Below, one piece after another: positions 17,278 through 24,879 of a stretch of DNA of 32,703 bases (its first letter is position 1; the number at the start of each line of letters is the position of its first letter). The stretch is from a candidate division WOR-3 bacterium (lineage in GTDB: Bacteria > Hydrothermota > Tepidihabitantia > Tepidihabitantales > Tepidihabitantaceae), in the NCBI GenBank assembly GCA_039801245.1, contig JBDRUF010000019.1:1-32703 (forward strand), in the 5' to 3' direction. Made by a program: the position numbers and the translations under genes. Below the pieces are notes generated by a model. That model made no database searches. It was given only the letters and a program-made list of their open reading frames with translations, and had not been told where the DNA came from.

Positions 17278-18947
17278 CAGACCACCCCTAACCGGTATGT
17301 GCTCTTAAATGTGGTGCCGGTGTGAAGCTGCCCAAGTATCTGCACAACATAAATGCCACTGGCAACCCTCCTGCCTTCCCGATTGCGTCCATCCCAGATG
17401 ACCTTGTTAACCCCGGCACGCCCTCCGGGTTGACCCTGCTTGAACTTGTAACGCACAACCTCATTACCAAACGGGTCGTAGATGCGAAAGTCAATCCCAC
17501 TCGAGCGATTGAGATAATAGTAAATCTCGGCGGTGCTGCGATTGTACCCAAAAGGATTAGGAAAGGCGATAATTCTTCCAGAAAACAAACCGCTATCAGG
17601 AAGATTCACATAGATAGCAATCAAAGAATCTGCTATGCCTGAACTTATGCGAATCGTGTCCCACTCGGCAAAGTGTGCCCTGGTGCAGAGAAAACGGGCG
17701 AGCGCAACACCAATCGTATCGGTGAGTAACGCCTCATCCAGCATCTCACCATTGCCTTTTGCCACCTCAAACTGGCACACCGCCTGCTTAACCGGCTCGC
17801 CATTGGCGTCACGCACAACCACCTTGATAAAAGCGGTATCACCGGCAAAAATCGTATCCGGCGCTGTAATCTCAAGGTTTTCCCCCCTTGCCCTGATGTC
17901 AATCCTTGTGCGATAAGACTCAAACCTTCCCTCAGGGTCAGTAACACAGATGTCCTGATTTGTCCCGGGAAAATTGAACATTGCCGCAATAACAACACTA
18001 TCAATCAGGGTCGTTTCCGCCGGAATAAACTGCGCGGCAAAATCAGACCGCAACGAAACAGTAACACCTCCGGCACTTACCGGGTTCCAGCACCGGTCGC
18101 ACCCGTAAACCACAACTGGAAAAGGTTCCTGAACAAACTGGGGCAAAGGAATTCCGGCTTTACCTGGGGTTTGCCACCCTGAGACAGCAGTATCACCAGG
18201 AAGAGAGGTCTCACCTGGGACAAGGAGCAAAAGTCGGGAAAACGCACCTGGATTTACCGTGAATAAGGCGGATGTATCTGACCTTAAACCCTGAGCATAA
18301 ATCGGTTGAATAATAACCCAGTGCCTGCCTGCCTGCCGAAATGAAGCGGTAATTGCTCTGCAGCCATTATTAAGCTCTCCACCTCTGGGCAAAAAGGCAA
18401 AGCTGTCGGTTGCCCTTAAGGAAAAACTGTCTCTCCCCGCACCAACCGGATTGCACCACTCGTCAGTTAAATAAACAGTAAAGACAAAACTGTCGCCAGC
18501 GGTCTGACTTTGCGGCAAACCTATCCTGCCCTCTTTTGTCCCCGGGCTCAACTGCTGGCCAGGCAGAATACCGAGAAACCGCGCCGGCGTATTAGCATAA
18601 ACCGCAAAGGCATTGCTGCTGCTTGTTACCCTTCCGGAATCATCGGTGCAGCGAATCTGCAGACTCTCGGCAAGCGTCACCATCACCTTGCCCTGCCAAA
18701 CCCCGCTGCGAAAAGGACCGATGACATTGGGATAGATATAAATTGCACCCCGGCTCGTGGAAAGAAAAGCCGGACGGTTGTAATCATAATAAATGTTGCC
18801 ATTAATGTCACGGGCAATGACAGTTATGTTAAAAGAGTCTCCCGCGAACTGAGGGGTTGTGATGGGCGTGAACTCAAACGAGTTCAACTGGGCGATTAAA
18901 AGTAACCCCAGCGTCGCACTCATTAAAATTATTATAACATTCTTCAC
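17274..18947 (-). CDS. secreted multi-Ig-domain protein with C-terminal FlgD/PNPF sorting-like domain
   Basis: First gene of the envelope operon, up to 557 residues. A signal peptide is followed by three or four bacterial Ig-like segments opening with repeats such as AGDSFNITVIARDINGN, AGDSFVFTVYLTDEWCNP and AGDTAFIKVVVRDANGEP. The last 105 residues are a FlgD/type-A-sorting-like domain: AFPNPFGYNRS, FRIYDPFGNEVVRY, VIWDGRNREGRRVASGIYV. Such tails often direct export or surface attachment in FCB-group bacteria. The start is unclear. The GTG at 18947 gives a lysine-containing signal peptide but has no ribosome site and lies inside the spacer of a perfect promoter. The ATG at 18923 would make a leaderless message. 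The ligand or surface role is unknown. Confidence 0.75.
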   Translation of the reverse strand: MKNVIIILMSATLGLLLIAQLNSFEFTPITTPQFAGDSFNITVIARDINGNIYYDYNRPAFLSTSRGAIYIYPNVIGPFRSGVWQGKVMVTLAESLQIRCTDDSGRVTSSSNAFAVYANTPARFLGILPGQQLSPGTKEGRIGLPQSQTAGDSFVFTVYLTDEWCNPVGAGRDSFSLRATDSFAFLPRGGELNNGCRAITASFRQAGRHWVIIQPIYAQGLRSDTSALFTVNPGAFSRLLLLVPGETSLPGDTAVSGWQTPGKAGIPLPQFVQEPFPVVVYGCDRCWNPVSAGGVTVSLRSDFAAQFIPAETTLIDSVVIAAMFNFPGTNQDICVTDPEGRFESYRTRIDIRARGENLEITAPDTIFAGDTAFIKVVVRDANGEPVKQAVCQFEVAKGNGEMLDEALLTDTIGVALARFLCTRAHFAEWDTIRISSGIADSLIAIYVNLPDSGLFSGRIIAFPNPFGYNRSTAEIYYYLNRSSGIDFRIYDPFGNEVVRYKFKQGQPGGRAGVNKVIWDGRNREGRRVASGIYVVQILGQLHTGTTFKSTYRLGVVW

Positions 18948-18958
18948 ATATGTGTCAA
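18931..18958 (-). promoter_or_regulatory. consensus promoter of the envelope operon, overlapping the gene start
   Basis: On the minus strand TTGACA (18953-18958), a 16-base spacer and TATAAT (18931-18936) match both sigma70 boxes exactly. An in-frame ATG begins 7 bases after the -10 (18923), where transcription should start, so a leaderless mRNA is suggested. The alternative GTG start at 18947 lies in the spacer and could only be used from an upstream promoter. Confidence 0.65.
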
Positions 18959-19294
18959 TTAAGTGCCCATAATCAAAAACATCCCTACCAATTTTTGTTT
19001 AAGTTCTTTGTGAACCCTCTGATAGAGCGTTCGAGGTAGTGTTAAATTTAAAGGGGCAACAAATAATGAAAAAATTCTCCTATTCTTATATTCTTATTCT
19101 TATATAAATGCACAAAATATTAGGGTGCAAATTGGTTATCTATCATATTTCCATAACTTAGCCAAATACCAATTTAAATCAGGGGATCACCCCGGGGGTG
19201 ACTCCCTAAGGGCACACCAACCAGCACCTCTAACACCGATCTGGTGCCTCATCAATCTCTTTATCTTTTGGTATTGGCCTTAATCAGGTTAACC
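18959..19294. other. divergent intergenic region between the envelope operon and rpmH
   Basis: AT-rich spacer between two divergent promoters. It contains a low-complexity stretch of TATTCTTA-like units near 19080-19105, one GC-rich palindrome (19182-19206) and no convincing gene. The region next to rpmH is often the replication origin, but I found no run of DnaA boxes of the TTATNCACA type and no dnaA gene, so I do not call an origin. Confidence 0.6.
19182..19206. repeat. GC-rich extragenic palindrome, copy 2 (best formed)
   Basis: Nearly perfect hairpin: GGGA-TCACCCC, central G, GGGGTGA-C-TCCC, with one bulged base. Its core is the perfect odd palindrome TCACCCCGGGGGTGA. It lies between divergent promoters, so a terminator role is unlikely. 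It shares its core with the elements near 4870 and 29680. Confidence 0.65.
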
Positions 19295-19322
19295 TTGACT
19301 CCTATTTTAGGATTTCTATAAT
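19295..19322 (+). promoter_or_regulatory. promoter of the rpmH-rnpA-yidD-yidC block
   Basis: TTGACT (19295-19300), 16-base spacer, TATAAT (19317-19322). Transcription should begin near 19329, leaving a leader of about 10 bases with AAGGA in front of the rpmH ATG. It has the same spacer length and box quality as the divergent promoter at 18931-18958. Confidence 0.65.
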
Positions 19323-19338
19323 TCTAAAAGGATTAATT

Positions 19339-19476
19339 ATGCCCAAGAGAACTTATCAACCATCAAATATCAGGCGGAAGCGCACCCATGGCTTTCGCGC
19401 CCGGATGAGAAGCGTCGGCGGTAGAAGGGTTTTGTCCAATCGTCGGCGTAAAGGCAGACACCGTCTGACCGTATGA
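19339..19476 (+). CDS. rpmH: 50S ribosomal protein L34
   Basis: Small basic protein of the large ribosomal subunit. The 45 residues start [19 protein letters not shown] and contain the family core [23 protein letters not shown], ending in HRLTV. The length and sequence are typical of bacterial L34. The ATG at 19339 has an AAGGA ribosome site 6-7 bases upstream. It is the first gene of the conserved rpmH-rnpA-yidD-yidC-jag-mnmE order and is driven by the promoter just before it. Confidence 0.97.
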   Translation: MPKRTYQPSNIRRKRTHGFRARMRSVGGRRVLSNRRRKGRHRLTV

Positions 19477-19509
19477 GGAATCAGGTGCCTTACTGGCACA
19501 GGTTGTCCG

Positions 19510-19863
19510 ATGCGCGAGAGTCTGAAAAGAGAGGAGATTATCCGGCGTCGCCGCGATATCGGCGCGGTGATGAGCACGGGCAAAAGGGTGGATTCCGAAC
19601 CTTTTACCTTGCGCTACAAGGAGCGTGAAGCGAGCTTTCCTTCACGGCGGGTCGCGTTTCTGTTAAACGGAAAAATCAAAGGGGCGGTTGTTCGCAACCG
19701 GCTCAAGCGCCGGTTAAGGGAAATCTTTCGGCGCAACAAGCACTGGTTTCCTTCAGGTTATGACTATATAATTCAGGTGCGCCTCGGTGCCGAAGGGCTG
19801 AAATTTGATGGGTTAAAAGAAAGGCTCAAAACACTTGCCGGAAAGGTGGAAAATGTTGGCTGA
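19510..19863 (+). CDS. rnpA: ribonuclease P protein component
   Basis: Protein cofactor of RNase P, which matures the 5' end of tRNAs together with the catalytic RNA. The 117-residue basic protein begins with the usual SLKREEIIRRRRDIGAV helix, and has FLLNGKIKGAVVRNRLKRRLRE with the RNR signature, then YDYIIQVRLGA. The ATG at 19510 is the first usable start in this frame after rpmH, and the ribosome site is poor. It overlaps yidD by 11 bases. The RNase P RNA gene is not in this window. Confidence 0.96.
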   Translation: MRESLKREEIIRRRRDIGAVMSTGKRVDSEPFTLRYKEREASFPSRRVAFLLNGKIKGAVVRNRLKRRLREIFRRNKHWFPSGYDYIIQVRLGAEGLKFDGLKERLKTLAGKVENVG

Positions 19864-20110
19864 TCTGCTTAAGTTCTTTATCCGGGGTTATCAGTTTACA
19901 CTGGGAACGGTTCTGCCCAACTCCTGCCGTTTTCAACCATCCTGTTCTCATTATGCCTTTGAGGCAATCAGCCGTTATGGGGCCGGCAAGGGAATGGTTT
20001 TGGCACTGAAACGGGTTTTACGCTGCCATCCGTTTTCTTCTGGAGGCTATGACCCGGTGCCGGATAGTATTTGTCGAGGAGTCGGCAATAACCAAAAGGA
20101 GCGAATTTGA
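19853..20110 (+). CDS. yidD: membrane protein insertion efficiency factor YidD
   Basis: Small membrane-associated protein of 85 residues thought to help YidC-dependent insertion. The family pattern is complete: an amphipathic start (LLKFFIRGYQFTLG), PNSCRFQPSCSHYAFEAISRYG, LALKRVLRCHPFSSGGYDPVP. The frame is open further upstream, but the ATG at 19853 has an AGGTGG ribosome site and gives the normal N-terminus. It overlaps rnpA by 11 bases and yidC by 4. Confidence 0.95.
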   Translation: MLADLLKFFIRGYQFTLGTVLPNSCRFQPSCSHYAFEAISRYGAGKGMVLALKRVLRCHPFSSGGYDPVPDSICRGVGNNQKERI

Positions 20111-21657
20111 GTTCAGACAGTCTGCGGATGATAATCGGATTCGCATTAATAATGGTGATTTTAATTCTCTGGCAGGTGCTTTTGCCACAGAGAAGACAAC
20201 CGGTATCCCAGCCACAACCAGCACCCGCAGTAGGAGAGCCGGAAACGGTGGCGGTAGCAGCGGTTTTGAAACCAGCAGAGTTTATTGTTCCAGAAACGAC
20301 CTTTTTTCTTGAAAATCAATTTCTCCGGCTGGAGTTATCCAGCCGTGGTGGGGCAATCAAATCCTGTTATCTGAAAAAATATTCGGTACAACTTGTGCCT
20401 GAAAAGCAGACAATTTTAGGAACCGAAGAAATCAGCCACCTCCCCCCCACCGGTTTCAATCTCTCCGAATCAACCGTCGCTTTTAGTTATCTCACCTCTG
20501 AAGGTATTCTAACCAAAACCTGGAAACTGGGCGGTGATTATTCCCTTGACCTCATCCTTGAGCTGCCCGGCGAAAACACCGTTTTAACCTTTGATGCCCG
20601 CGCCGGAATCAACCTTACCGAAAATAATGTCAAGGAGGATTTGGCAAACTTCCATTTCTACGCCCATAACCAGGGCAAGATTCATCAGATTGCTGCTAAC
20701 AGTCTGCGAAAGAAGCCTTTTGTTACTGCGGCTGACTGGGTCGGGCTGAAGTCAAAGTATTTCTTTCTTGCCCTGGTCAGTAAAGACAGCCGTTTTGATT
20801 CCTGCCGGGCAGAGGTGCTTGATGACGGCAGGATTGGATTTAAGGCTGAGGTGCGGGCGGCAGGAAAGGAAAAAGGCTTTTTAGTGTATCTCGGACCGGT
20901 TGAATACAACCGGCTCAAATCCTTTGGCTTGGGGTTTGAGAATGTTGTCAGTTTAGGCTGGCTCAAACCCATTGCCCTCGGCATTCTCTATCTCCTGCGC
21001 CTTTTCTTCACCATTGTCCGCAACTGGGGTGGTGCGATTGTCCTCTTTTCGATACTGATGAAGGTAGCATTTTATCCTTTAACGAGAACCCAAACCCGGC
21101 AGATGCGGCAGTTGCAACTGCTGCAGCCGAAGATTGAGGAACTGAAAAAGAAGTACAAAAACGACCCTCAGACGCTGAATCAGGAGACGATGCGACTTTA
21201 TCAAATGTACAAGGTGAACCCGGTTTCCGGGTGTCTGCCCCTTTTAGTCCAGATGCCGGTATTTTTTGCCCTTTATACGGTCCTGCGCAACTTTATTGAA
21301 CTCAGGGGTGCCGGATTTATTTTATGGCTCAAGGACCTTTCCCAGCCCGATACCCTGTTCGGGCATTTACCTTCAGGAATACCATTGGTCGGTGGGTTTG
21401 CGATTGGCTTGCTCCCGATTTTGATGGGGGCGTCCTTCATCGCCCAGAACCTGTTAACAGCCACCGACAAGCGGAACTGGGCGATGACCATCATCTTCCC
21501 GATTTTTATTACTGCAATCTTTCTCAACCTTTCCAGCGGATTGCAGTTGTACTGGTTTATTTATAACATCCTCTCAATTTTGGAGAGTCTGATTGCAACC
21601 AAAGGAGGCGTAATATGGCAACGATTCAGGAAAACCCCGAATTTGGGGGTGAGTTAA
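20107..21657 (+). CDS. yidC: membrane protein insertase YidC
   Basis: Inner-membrane insertase, alone or with SecYEG. The 516 residues are of the Gram-negative type. An N-terminal membrane helix (about 8-27) is followed by a periplasmic domain of about 270 residues. The conserved five-helix core runs from about 305 to the end, with LKVAFYPLTRTQTRQM-like residues including the Arg of the hydrophilic groove, KYKNDPQTLNQE and PVSGCLPLLVQMPVFFALY. The start codon is TTG at 20107, supported by AAGGAG six bases upstream and by TTGA overlap with the yidD stop. The large periplasmic domain supports a two-membrane cell. It overlaps jag by 43 bases. Confidence 0.96.
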   Translation: MSSDSLRMIIGFALIMVILILWQVLLPQRRQPVSQPQPAPAVGEPETVAVAAVLKPAEFIVPETTFFLENQFLRLELSSRGGAIKSCYLKKYSVQLVPEKQTILGTEEISHLPPTGFNLSESTVAFSYLTSEGILTKTWKLGGDYSLDLILELPGENTVLTFDARAGINLTENNVKEDLANFHFYAHNQGKIHQIAANSLRKKPFVTAADWVGLKSKYFFLALVSKDSRFDSCRAEVLDDGRIGFKAEVRAAGKEKGFLVYLGPVEYNRLKSFGLGFENVVSLGWLKPIALGILYLLRLFFTIVRNWGGAIVLFSILMKVAFYPLTRTQTRQMRQLQLLQPKIEELKKKYKNDPQTLNQETMRLYQMYKVNPVSGCLPLLVQMPVFFALYTVLRNFIELRGAGFILWLKDLSQPDTLFGHLPSGIPLVGGFAIGLLPILMGASFIAQNLLTATDKRNWAMTIIFPIFITAIFLNLSSGLQLYWFIYNILSILESLIATKGGVIWQRFRKTPNLGVS

Positions 21658-22154
21658 AACCGGCTGACCCGGAAAATGTTCAAAGTTTAGATGAGGCAGG
21701 GGTGATTGCTCAGGTCACCCAGACGCTTATCAACCATGTTGGCGTCCGTGCCAAGGTGGAGGTGACAAAGACGGGGGAAGGCTATCTTGCCAACATCAAT
21801 ACCAAGCGCGGTGCTATTCTCATTGGCAGACGCGGGGCAACTTTGAAAGCGCTCCAGCACCTGGTGAGGACAATTGTGAGGCGCCAGTATCCAGATGTAC
21901 CACCGATTACGGTTGATGTTGCCAACTATCTCCAGCGCCGGGACAATTTTCTCCGTAAGAAGGCCTTGGCGGTTGCCAAAATTGTTACCGAGACTAAAAG
22001 GGAGATGGCACTTGACTTCTTAAGCGAAAAAGAACTCGCGGTTGTCCGGGAGGCGCTGAGCGCAATGCCTCAGGTCAGAGTTTATGCGGTTGGTACCGGC
22101 TCGCGCCGAAATGTGGTGATTGCGCCGATAGAAACCGAAGAGAAGTCCGGTTGA
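21615..22154 (+). CDS. jag: Jag/KhpB-like KH-domain RNA-binding protein with degenerate R3H
   Basis: Cytoplasmic RNA-binding protein of 179 residues, regularly encoded after yidC. The KH domain shows GAILIGRRGATLKALQHL at about 66-83, with the GxxGxx loop intact. The following helix and strands (RRDNFLRKKALAVAKIV ... VYAVGTGSRRNVVIAP) align with the R3H domain. The R-x3-H signature itself is replaced, however (ELAVVREAL where ERKIIHNAL is usual). The N-terminal Jag domain is missing, replaced by about 30 unrelated residues. The ATG at 21615 has an AGGAGG site six bases away and lies inside the 3' end of yidC. Confidence 0.87.
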   Translation: MATIQENPEFGGELKPADPENVQSLDEAGVIAQVTQTLINHVGVRAKVEVTKTGEGYLANINTKRGAILIGRRGATLKALQHLVRTIVRRQYPDVPPITVDVANYLQRRDNFLRKKALAVAKIVTETKREMALDFLSEKELAVVREALSAMPQVRVYAVGTGSRRNVVIAPIETEEKSG

Positions 22155-23482
22155 TGCGAAAGGACACGATTGTTGCGCCAGCAACAGCGGCGGGGGTGAG
22201 CGGACTGGCGATTGTGCGGCTTTCAGGACCGAAAACATTTGCGGTTCTCAGTCGTCTTCTGCCCGGAGATAGGGTCAGCAGCCAGCCTTCATATACCGCC
22301 CGGTTGGTCTGGCTGAAAGATGAAAAGGGTGAGCCAGTCGACCAAGTAATGGTGACTGTTTTTCGCAAGCCCCGTTCCTATACCGGTGAGGATATGGCAG
22401 AAATCACCTGCCATGGTTCCCCATTCATCTACAATAAAATCACCGAGTTGTGTCAGAAACTGGGATGCCGTCTTGCCGAACCGGGCGAGTTTACCCAAAG
22501 AGCGGTTCTTAATGGTAAACTTACCCTCTCTCAGGCAGAGGCGATTTGGGCGTTGGTCAATGCCACCAATCCACTTGGGCACCGCACCGCAATTAAAGCC
22601 TACCAGGGTGCAACCAGTCGCCAGATAGCCGAACTTGCAGAGATGCTACGTGACCTCCACAGTGATGTGGAGTACCTTCTGGGTTTTGATGAAAACGAAG
22701 CAGTAGACACAAAATCTCTTGATAGTAAAACAAAGAATATATTGGTACAATTAACCCAGATGGTAAGAGACGTTGAACGCAGCCGGTTTCTATTTGAACC
22801 GGCAAGGGTAGCAATTGTTGGCAGGACTAATGTGGGAAAGTCGAGCCTCTTCAACAGACTCCTCGGTAATAACCGAGCAATCACCAGCTCAATTCCTAAT
22901 ACCACCCGGGACCGGATTGAAGCAAGCCTTTCCCTGGGGAACCTCCGTGTGAATCTCATTGACACTTGTGGTTTTCGAGTAGAAACCGAAGATCCGCTGG
23001 CACGAAAGGGCACGACAGAAACGAAGAAGGCAATTCAGGATGCTGATTTGCTTGCAATAGTGTTTGATGGGTCCCACACTCCGCGGAAAGATGACTGGGA
23101 AATCATTACCGCAACAGAAAAAAAGCCTAAGATTTTTGTTATCAACAAGAGCGACCTCACCTGCAGGTTTGACCCCCGATTTCTCCCGGGACGGGCAATC
23201 CGCGTCTCCTGTAAAACCGGGTACAATATCAACAGAGTCCGTGCTGCACTCATCCGCCATCTTCAACCCCGGTCCCTCTCATCTCCTCTAATAACCCTGC
23301 GCCAAATAGAGATAATCACTGAATGCCGCAACCACCTTATGGCGAGCCTTGCTTCTCAAAACCTGGAAACAAGGGCACAAGAAATCAAATCTGCCCTCGA
23401 GGCACTGGGAAAGATTGACTCCCCATTAGAAACCGATGATATCCTTAACCGCATATTTGCCCGGTTCTGTATTGGCAAATGA
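22154..23482 (+). CDS. mnmE: tRNA uridine-5-carboxymethylaminomethyl modification GTPase
   Basis: GTPase that, with MnmG, modifies wobble uridine 34 of certain tRNAs. The 442 residues have the N-terminal folate-binding domain (DTIVAPAT, PRSYTGEDMAEITCHG), the G domain (GRTNVGKSS at 223-231, NTTRD, DTCG 270-273, NKSD) and the C-terminal FCIGK. The second switch is odd: DTAGLR is DTCGFR, and the Glu that E. coli uses for GTP hydrolysis (E282) appears to be Ala in EDPLARKG. The ATG at 22154 overlaps the jag stop by one base (TGATG). A TTG three bases earlier is less likely. mnmG is not in the window. Confidence 0.94.
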   Translation: MRKDTIVAPATAAGVSGLAIVRLSGPKTFAVLSRLLPGDRVSSQPSYTARLVWLKDEKGEPVDQVMVTVFRKPRSYTGEDMAEITCHGSPFIYNKITELCQKLGCRLAEPGEFTQRAVLNGKLTLSQAEAIWALVNATNPLGHRTAIKAYQGATSRQIAELAEMLRDLHSDVEYLLGFDENEAVDTKSLDSKTKNILVQLTQMVRDVERSRFLFEPARVAIVGRTNVGKSSLFNRLLGNNRAITSSIPNTTRDRIEASLSLGNLRVNLIDTCGFRVETEDPLARKGTTETKKAIQDADLLAIVFDGSHTPRKDDWEIITATEKKPKIFVINKSDLTCRFDPRFLPGRAIRVSCKTGYNINRVRAALIRHLQPRSLSSPLITLRQIEIITECRNHLMASLASQNLETRAQEIKSALEALGKIDSPLETDDILNRIFARFCIGK

Positions 23483-23877
23483 TTAAACAAATCCTCGTCT
23501 GGGTCAATGACACCGAGGAGTTTCGTTCTGCCGCCATTTGGGCTCTTGAACTTGCTCGCGCCCTTTCTGCTCGGGTTTATGCAGTTTATATTATACCTCT
23601 TGATATTAAAACCAAAAAAGGTAAGAGGTTAGACCCTGAAAAGGAGGAAAAGGCATGGGAGGTGCTTTATGAGATTGAGGATGATGCGTTTGAGCGCAAT
23701 GTCCGAGTTTCATTGCTTTTGGAAACCGGTGAACCGCTCACGCGCATTTGTGAATTGATTGCCAATTACAAAACCGACCTGCTTGTCGTCAGTGCCTCCT
23801 CCACGCTTTCAGCGAATGAAATTATCAGGCACTCACCCAAGCCGGTCATCTTTTACAAACATCCTAAGGAGGAGTGA
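23479..23877 (+). CDS. universal stress protein family (UspA-like)
   Basis: Cytoplasmic protein of 132 residues with the Usp alpha/beta pattern: IKQILVWVNDTEEFRSAAIWALELARAL at the start, a central YAVYIIPLD strand and the C-terminal DLLVVSASSTLSANEIIRHSPKPVIFY. The nucleotide-binding motif G-x2-G-x9-G-S/T is absent, so it probably does not bind ATP, like UspA itself. It overlaps mnmE as ATGA and is followed at once by a PTS IIA gene. Its target is unknown. Confidence 0.8.
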   Translation: MIKQILVWVNDTEEFRSAAIWALELARALSARVYAVYIIPLDIKTKKGKRLDPEKEEKAWEVLYEIEDDAFERNVRVSLLLETGEPLTRICELIANYKTDLLVVSASSTLSANEIIRHSPKPVIFYKHPKEE

Positions 23878-24341
23878 TGATCAAAAAGGTTTCGGAACTA
23901 CTCCGACCAACAGCAATAATACTTTCTCTCCAATCAAAGGAAAAAAACGGGGTAATTGGTGAACTTACTGCCCCTTTGATCGCTGAAGGTTTGGTTACGG
24001 ATGAAAAGGAGTTTATCGCCGCCATCCTCAGGCGGGAAAACCTTGAAAGTACCGGCATCGGGTTCGGGGTTGCGATACCCCATGCCCGCACTGACTCGGT
24101 CAAGACCGCGGTGCTTGCCTTTGGCAGGTCAAAAAAAGGGGTGGATTTCTCCAGCCTCGATGGCAAACCTTCCCATCTCATCTTCCTAATTGCCGCTCCG
24201 GAAGCAATGAAACGGGAATATATCTGGACCCTGGCAAAACTATCAAGCCTTTTGCGCCGAGATGAGGTCCGGAAAGGCTTGGATGATGCCCAGACGGTTG
24301 AAGAGGTTTATGCCGTTATCGAACAGTATGAGCGCTACTGA
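23877..24341 (+). CDS. PTS EIIA type-2 (fructose/nitrogen-type) domain protein
   Basis: Single-domain phosphotransferase IIA protein of 154 residues. The phosphorylation-site motif is GIGFGVAIPHAR, with His69 as the likely acceptor. FGRSKKGVDFSSLDG and LIFLIAAPEAMKREYIWTLAKLSSLL match the family. An AAGGAG site places the start at the ATG 23877 rather than the GTG at 23874. No IIB, IIC, HPr or EI gene is in the window, so a regulatory PtsN-like role is more likely than sugar uptake. It follows usp within the same unit and overlaps the macro-domain gene by 14 bases. Confidence 0.9.
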   Translation: MIKKVSELLRPTAIILSLQSKEKNGVIGELTAPLIAEGLVTDEKEFIAAILRRENLESTGIGFGVAIPHARTDSVKTAVLAFGRSKKGVDFSSLDGKPSHLIFLIAAPEAMKREYIWTLAKLSSLLRRDEVRKGLDDAQTVEEVYAVIEQYERY

Positions 24342-24879
24342 AAAAGTCATAAAACGGTTCGGTGATTTTACCATTACCGTTGTCTTGGGCGACATTACCG
24401 AACAGGAAACCGAGGCAATCGTCAATGCTGCCAATAATCATCTCTGGATGGGAGGTGGGGTTGCCGGCGCCATCAAGCGTAAGGGTGGGGTTGAAATTGA
24501 ACAGGAGGCAATGAGTCAGGGACCGATTGAGCCAGGTGCGGCAGTGACCACATCTGCGGGCAGGTTGCGGGCAAAGTACTGCATCCATGCAGCAGTGATG
24601 GGTCAGGACCTTACCACCACTGCTGAATTGATTGTCAGGGCAACCAAAAGTGCCCTTCTTGAAGCCAAGCGACTCAAAGTTGAGTCAATTTCCTTTCCTG
24701 CTCTCGGCACCGGTGTTGGGGGCTTTCCTTTTTCCGCCTGTGCCCGCTTGATGATTGGTGCGGTGATGAGCCACTCCCGCGCCAACGATTATCCCAAAGA
24801 GGTCAGGTTCGTCCTTTTTGACCAGAGCGCCTATGAGGCATTTGTCCAGGTGCTCTTGGCTTCTCCAGAAAAACAATGA
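24328..24879 (+). CDS. macro domain protein (ADP-ribose binding/hydrolase type)
   Basis: A 183-residue protein that is essentially one macro domain. Macro domains bind ADP-ribose and often remove it from proteins or from O-acetyl-ADP-ribose. Visible motifs are VVLGDITEQETEAIVNAAN, the glycine loop LWMGGGVAGAIKRKGG and FPALGTGVGGFP. The frame is open upstream to 24262, but the ATG at 24328 gives the normal start and a 14-base overlap with the PTS gene. It overlaps argS as ATGA. No ADP-ribosyltransferase or toxin is encoded nearby, so a housekeeping role is likelier than an antitoxin one. Confidence 0.92.
   Translation: MSATEKVIKRFGDFTITVVLGDITEQETEAIVNAANNHLWMGGGVAGAIKRKGGVEIEQEAMSQGPIEPGAAVTTSAGRLRAKYCIHAAVMGQDLTTTAELIVRATKSALLEAKRLKVESISFPALGTGVGGFPFSACARLMIGAVMSHSRANDYPKEVRFVLFDQSAYEAFVQVLLASPEKQ

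Noticed and set aside
19066-19107. A 13-codon reading frame (MKKFSYSYILILI) in the divergent spacer with a loose GGGG upstream
   Set aside because: Too short, made of low-complexity TATTCTTA units, and no ribosome site at proper distance. Probably chance.
18959-19294. Possible replication origin beside rpmH
   Set aside because: AT-rich stretch present, but no cluster of DnaA boxes and no dnaA gene; needs genome skew to decide.
24328-24879. Macro domain as antitoxin of a DarT-type toxin pair
   Set aside because: No neighbouring protein looks like an ADP-ribosyltransferase. The neighbours are PTS IIA and ArgS.
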